The position numbers and the translations under genes were made by a program. This document shows, one piece after another, positions 58,675-64,000 of a stretch of 64,000 nt of DNA. The notes beneath the pieces were generated by a model. That model saw only the letters and a list, made by a program, of their open reading frames with translations, was not told where the DNA came from and did no database searches. How positions within the stretch are numbered: position 1 is the first letter of the stretch; the number at the start of each line of letters is the position of its first letter. Where the stretch lies: contig OU744723.1 in NCBI GenBank assembly GCA_916613615.1, positions 60,892,239-60,956,238 on the forward strand. Direction: 5' to 3'. This DNA comes from Steromphala cineraria. Taxonomy: Eukaryota; Mollusca; Gastropoda; Trochida; Trochidae.

Positions 58675-59720
58675 GATATGGAATGTTTGGACAATAATTT
58701 CAGAATCGTGCTTCATCATCATATTCGTTTCCAACTAGCTTCAATGATACACCAAGTCCCCTATAAAGCTCATTGTATAGTGAGAAATGAAATGACCCGC
58801 TCTAGCAGATAAACAATACAGGGGTTAAGATTTTACTTCAGGCTCCTAAAATAGCAAGATTTCATTAGCTTGTAACAGGCACAGGCCAGAAACACTCATG
58901 AAAAACAGCATCTTGATATTAAAGCTAGAAGGAAACGTTCATACTGACAAGGGAGGAATTTAACTTCCATTTACAGACCAAGGGTCATTTATAGACCCTC
59001 ATTATTCTATGCTTATCTTGCAGCTTGATATCATTCAATCTGTCTTGTTCTATTCACCCGCCTTCTGTTAATATCAACTATAATTTGTCCAGGGTTAATA
59101 TTTTAATATTTTCAGTTTCAGACTCTTGTTTTTCCATCCTGCTACATCAGTAATTGTTTGCTCTCGCGCTACAACTATCAATCTTAAGGCTAAATATAAT
59201 TGCTATCAATGAAATGAAATAACTCACAAGCAGCAGCATTGAGTGCAAGAATACATAGATTGAAATTTGTTACGACTGATCACTTGGTTTTAGAACAACA
59301 GGGTATTAGAAGAAGATGAGCAGACCCGAATACGCTGTTGTAGCATGTAGTAGCTTCTGTCCTTCAAGAATGTGTTTACTTTATTTTGGTCGTCAGCGTC
59401 TATGAGTTTACTAGCTGATGTTACTGTAATGTGGTTGAAAGTTTTAACTTTACCGGATGAGTTTTTTATGTGATTTGAGATTTGGACGCTTGTTGTTGTT
59501 TTCTATTGAATGGAGTCTTTTCATCGTTAGTCTTTCTATTTTGTTGTGATGGTTGAAGATATGAAGAACTACATTATAATAATAAAAATAAGAGTATTCA
59601 TATGGTGCATCATCCACATCACCAAAGGACATGCTTTAAGCACATAACATATCTACAGTCACAGCATATGTACAGTCACTAACTATACATGGGAATCAAC
59701 GCATAGTTTAGAGGTAGTCC
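58675..59720. other. Spacer, nothing recognised
   Basis: AT-rich; no gene or repeat boundary. Confidence 0.4.
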
Positions 59721-60900
59721 TTGAAAAGGTGGGTTTTCAAGTTGTTTTTAAAAACTGACAATGATGGTGAGGATTTGAGTTTGATGGTAGAGAGTTCCAG
59801 AGTGTAGCAGCAGCATGGGAGAAGGAGTTGGCGCCAAATGTTTCTAGTTTATGTACAGGTCCAACAAGCAAGTTTTTCTGACTGGAAGGGAGGGATCTTG
59901 TGGGTTTATGCAGTGATATCAGGTCCTGGAGGTATGCTGTTATATTGGACTGGTAGATGAGGGAAAGCAGTTTGAATTCAATCCTCTCGCGGATACGGAG
60001 CCAGTGCAAAGAATTTAGGGCAGGTGTTTTATTGGAACGTAGTTTAGTTCTTGTGACAATGCGTGCAGCATGGTTTTGAATGTTCTGCAGGCGTTGTAGC
60101 TGTTCTTCTGAGATACCTATCAATAAGCTGTTGCAATAATCCAGGCATGATAGAATTAGAGTCCAAACAAGAGTGGCAGTTGCTTGGATGGTTAGGAGAT
60201 TGCGAAGGGAACCAATATTTCGGAGATGGAAGTGGATGCATAGTTGCATAGATGATTTACATGATGTTTCATAATGAGATCTGAGTCCAAATAAACACCG
60301 AGGTTACGAACAGATGATAACAACGGAATTGAGGCGTGTCCAACGGAAATGGAAGATAGCTGGCATTTCTGTCGTCACTGGCGTGGAGCAAATATGATGG
60401 CTTCCGTCTTGTTATCGTTCAAAACTAATTTGTTCTTTGTCATCCGAAATTTTACTTCACCAAGACAAGATTCCATATTTCCCTTGACCTTCTGTTGACT
60501 GCATTGATTTAGTTTAAAGCTGTCTAACAGTTGTGAATCATCCGAGTAAAAGTGCCGCCCAATGATATAATTTGAGATAAGTTGTCCAAGAGGTTTGGTG
60601 TACATAATGTACAGTATTGGTCCTAGGACTCAGCCTTGTGGCACTCCACAATACAGAACATTACTGTCGGACAGTTTTCTTTTTATTTGAACAGACTATG
60701 TGCAGTCGTTTAGGTATGATGTGAACCACCTTAGGACTGTGTTGTTCAGTCCATATTCAATCTGAAGCCTAGATAACAATGTTGCATGATCAATCGTATC
60801 GAAGGCGGCTGAAAAGTATCAAAGAATGAGCAGAGAAACGTTGCCATCATCAACAGACATCTTGACATTACCATCCAGGATTAGGTATCGTTTACTACAA
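59720..60900 (-). mobile_element. CR1/L2-like LINE, RT to C-terminus, near-continuous
   Basis: Minus strand in order: FSAAFDTIDHATLLSRLQ (motif A), NTVLRWFTSYLND, PQG with an in-frame TGA, VLGPILYIMYTKPLGQ, the YSDDSQLLDSFK catalytic motif (Ser where Ala is usual), NDNKTEAII, then FHLRNIGSLRNLL, LDYCNSLLIGISEEQLQRLQ and SFSHAAATLWNSLPS. Frames 60375-60605 and 59737-60249 cover most of it. 5' truncated near 60900, with one stop and a frame change. The best-preserved LINE in the window, still not active. Confidence 0.85.
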
Positions 60901-61746
60901 GGGCTTCAATGGACCAACAAAATAGATACCTTGGCTCTGTAGCTCATCAGACTTCATAATACATTGTGTTTTAGAGTGTTGCCAATGTTGTTCCTCCCTG
61001 GGTTGGATCACTAAATGTACATTTTAGAATCCCACTCGGGCTAAAGTTCTCAGGTACCCATTTTAGCATTAGATACCACTATCAACTTAGTGCCCCAGGA
61101 ATTGAGACACGCAAGCCTACACCATACACCCTATAATATATAAAATAACGAAAAAACGTCCCGCACTTTGAAAGAAGTTCTACTACAAGGACAAAATGAG
61201 TGTGATTGACATAACTGTTTGATGTTTGAATGTTTGAATTTATATCATATAATATTGTAATAGTTACATAGTGTTAACTTATTAAACGACCATTAATTCA
61301 GTCAATGAAATAATTTGCTTCAAGAAAGCACGAAGCTGCTCCAACGCGCTCAATATCTGCTTTAGATGCACAATCATGTATGTCCTATTGCTAAAGAACT
61401 AAGGCACAATCCAAAGCATTACTTGTGTAAACACATGGTTTAATGGAGGTTGACAAGTGGAGGTCATTTGTTTTGAACTAACGTGTTTAAGGGTATTTTC
61501 ATATGGAAAATAGGGTTGATTTGTAAAGTTTTTTCAAGTATTCTCTGTTTTATTTTACTTATCTTATTCAGATACGAAGGCTCTGAAATATGATATTGTG
61601 GGTTGACAACAAGGTATATGGTTTAGATTATTTTAGCATCTGTGTGGATTTTCTGAACACATGTACAGTAACGTGTAAATGATATATACCAAATATAAGC
61701 TCTACAACTTTCGAATTAGTTAAGCATGCTATTTCCCGTAAAAATC
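60901..61746. other. Spacer, nothing recognised
   Basis: A moderately GC-rich stretch at 60960-61130 could be an unidentified repeat. No gene. Confidence 0.4.
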
Positions 61747-61960
61747 CTGCAAGGTGCTCAGCAACTTTGTCTGTAATAGAGAACTTTTCTACACGCAGTA
61801 AGGTTTGGGTGCACTCTTTTGAATACATGTATCAGAGCAGTTACATCCATGGTTCGATACCAATGCATAGCCCAAATGGAGTTGCAGTCTGCTTTCTCCC
61901 TGCAATATTACTAGCAGCGGTGCTTATACTTGGTGAAATAGTCTTGAAAGTGCTGTAAAG
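61747..61960 (+). mobile_element. SINE, copy 3
   Basis: GCTCAGCAACTTTGTCTGTA, GAGAACTTTTCTACACGCAG and later TCTGCTTTCTCCCTGCAATA follow the body of the 3501-3795 SINE, read from just after its tRNA-like head to its end. The B box itself is absent. Confidence 0.75.
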
Positions 61961-61964
61961 TGCT

Positions 61965-62402
61965 GGGTTGTTTTCTGTTATAAGGAATATGTATTCTAAG
62001 ATTTTCTAATTCGAAAGTTGAGCCTTTTTTGAATCAGTTGTGTTTAAACTCCGTTTGTTTTTGCGATGTTTATTTCAGAGTTTCAAGATTTGTTACAAAA
62101 ATTATGTATAAGAGGACAATCGTAATTAGTTTGATGAACCTGTAAAAGGTATGCTTAGAAAGATAGATGTAATGCATAAATATTGCAGTTCTTAGGGGAT
62201 AGATAGGTAAATATGTATAGAATTTAGCTTCTAATTTTTCGAATGGTGGTATTCTTCGTTCATATGAAAATTTGTATGATAATGGTATTACGGTGCAAGC
62301 TTCAATATATCATATTTATCTTTGTGTTCTGTTTTCCACGAGATTGTCTTGGACTAAGGGTACTCATACGCTTGTCGGTAAAGCTAGTAAAGCTCTTTAT
62401 TA
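61965..62402 (+). mobile_element. LINE RT fragment, copy 2
   Basis: Close copy of the minus-strand sequence at 4140-4660, e.g. AAATATTGCAGTT, GGGGATAGATAGGTAAATAT and GGTGGTATTCTTCGTTCATA. Encodes the same post-YADD region (GGILRSYENLYDNG). Confidence 0.75.
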
Positions 62403-62414
62403 AAATGGGCACCG

Positions 62415-62890
62415 TCCGTCCGTTACACTTTGTGTCCGGCTCATAACTATGTAACTAATCAACCATTTCAATTCAAATTCGTCACGGTAATAAAGAAACA
62501 TGTAATAATGTGTCATGAGTAACAATTTTCTGAAAATCTACATAAAATATTAGGATTTTGGAGAACAAGTTGTAAATTTGAAAGAAATCTGTTACAAGTC
62601 CCGTCCGGCTCACAACTTTTAAACTAATCATCACATTTGGGTCAAATTTGATGTGCAGATACATTATCATCAGGAGGTGTGTCATGAGGAACAATTTTGA
62701 AAACATTTTGATAACATTTTGCCTTTTTTGGCCAAAAATGAGGACTCTGTTGGAAAACTGTTACAAGTCCTGTCCGGCTCACAACTTCTAAACTAATCAT
62801 CACATATTGATTAAATTTGATGTGCAGATACATAATCATCTAAAGGTGTGTCATCAAGAACAATTTTGAAAATATTTTGATGAAATTTTG
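62415..62890. repeat. 168-bp tandem repeat, three copies
   Basis: GTCCGGCTCACAACTTTTAA-type starts at about 62434, 62604 and 62772, each followed by CTAATCA and GGTGTGTCAT-like words. The first copy is the most diverged. Confidence 0.75.
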
Positions 62891-63420
62891 CCTTTATGCA
62901 TTGTTTTATAGTCTGTATCATATTTCATGCATAAGTGATGTATTTGCTTATTGTGATGTATTTAACCCATTGCGTTGTATCATGTTAATAATAACATGAT
63001 ATCATTTCACTAAATGGTAATCACCTGTTTATGTAATATATATGATATGTATATTTCTTGATAATGACTGTGATGCATATCATAACTGATTAATGCCATA
63101 TTTGTATGTGTTTGCAAATGCTTATTTATGTACTGAATTGTAATACTATGTGATGTGATATGTTTATATGTTACCCTGATGATATTGTACTTATTATTTT
63201 ACTATTGTGTAACAGAGTGTTTCTCGTATCTACATATACCATCTATCAGAATAAACGAGTAAAGTCACAACCCGCAGCCTTACTTCTGTTTGTGATTGAG
63301 GTTATTTCACGGCCGCAACAATAAACAGCGGTGTCTTGGTAACAAACGGGTATCTTCTTATTTGATGTGTTTTAAAGATATCAAGTCACTTTTGAATGAC
63401 AAATCACTGACAAATTAGTT
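62891..63420. other. Spacer with possible LTR-like piece
   Basis: AATAAACGAGTAAAGTCACA (63250) and AACAATAAACAGCG (63319) resemble the polyadenylation part of a retroviral-type LTR, but no TG...CA boundaries, primer-binding site or coding are evident. Confidence 0.3.
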
Positions 63421-63860
63421 AGAAGAAATATTTGTCTTTTAAGATTAAATTCGCTTTCTCAGCGTTGCAGTTTTAGTGGTGTTAATGTGGATATGGGTTG
63501 TAACATGTGTGAACTTGATCTGAATGAAAATATTGTACATTTCGTGTTTGTATGCAAGTCTTACAATGAAATAAGAGGTAAATTTATCCCGGTGAATGGT
63601 CAATTTAATTTAGTTTCTCAATATCATAAATATTTACCTGTATTTGTAGATATACCCTCGTTAACTGTTCAAATTATATTACATATTATCAATTTTCTTT
63701 GTAATACTCTTTTGTCTACTCAACAAATTGAAATGATTGTATTGTATTGTATGGTTTCGTACTGTATTGTATTGTATACGTGCCAATGGCCTACAAACCG
63801 AAACAAAAGAATTGAATTGATATTTAAAATGTGGGTATTCACTTTTAATCGTTAATATGT
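63421..63860 (+). mobile_element. LINE C-terminus and 3' tail
   Basis: RRNICLLRLNSLSQRCSFSG then MGCNMCELDLNENIVHFVFV and CKSYNEIRGKFI is the Cys-rich end of a LINE polyprotein, like 10725-11295. It is followed by a tail of ATTGT words (63735-63780). The frame 63487-63855 runs through the tail. The 5' part is missing. Confidence 0.75.
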
Positions 63861-64000
63861 ATATGTGATATTTGATACAAATCAACATTAGAAGATGTCA
63901 GGTACTTTAATGTACCCTGGAATCATAAGTGAGACGAAGCCGAGTTTGTTTGCACTAGTGAAGCTATAGAATGCTGAGGGAACGCACCCTGTATTTGTAG

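Noticed and set aside
62891..63420. Possible solo LTR
   Set aside because: Polyadenylation-like words only; no TG/CA boundaries, target duplication or primer-binding site found.
1..64000. CRISPR array, operon or other prokaryotic features
   Set aside because: Spliced genes, LINEs, SINEs and MITEs show a eukaryotic nuclear genome; the regular repeats lack unique spacers.

Overview
The window looks like nuclear DNA of a lophotrochozoan, most likely a bivalve mollusc. It is AT-rich, its genes are split by GT-AG introns, and between them lies dense debris of retrotransposons, MITEs and foldback elements. The unique genes belong to families greatly expanded in bivalves: secreted C1q-domain proteins with N-terminal coiled coils, a fucolectin-type F5/8C lectin, and ankyrin-repeat proteins. 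I call the group from gene content only; the species cannot be read from the window.

Layout. 1-660 is a minisatellite. 843-1648 is the last exon of an ankyrin-repeat protein. 3,100-7,400 holds a TTAA-flanked MITE, a tRNA-derived SINE, a decayed LINE and two palindromes. 8,239-9,673 and 12,117-14,998 are two intact two-exon C1q genes in tandem (424 and 306 aa). 16,496-25,402 is an 8.8-kb PIF/Harbinger-type DNA transposon. Its transposase has frameshifts, but its convergent eight-exon Myb/SANT-like gene is intact. It carries a 434-bp tandem array in one intron, lies next to a related 116-bp MITE, and both sit inside an old LINE. 27,630-40,654 is a third C1q gene. Its intron holds a 10.8-kb element with kilobase-long inverted arms of simple minisatellite, and its C1q exon carries a premature TAG. 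42,160-43,610 holds a palindrome, three evenly spaced CRE octamers, a 54-bp minisatellite and a minus-strand relic of a C1q coil exon. 47,768-58,164 is an intact four-exon gene for a secreted F5/8C lectin with a C-terminal PAN/apple-like module; one of its introns holds a Crypton-like recombinase fragment. 58,161-64,000 is MITE, CR1/L2-like LINE, SINE and LINE debris.

The host genes point to a locus of secreted recognition proteins: three related C1q proteins sharing a promoter module and a phase-1 C1q exon, plus one fucolectin-like protein. The C1q coiled coils change length in whole heptads (21- or 28-residue repeats), and most repeats carry one N-x-T sequon. The main novelty candidates are the heptad-quantised coil expansion, the foldback giant with Tc1/mariner-like ends in the C1q intron, and the Harbinger element and MITE stacked on one CAG triplet.
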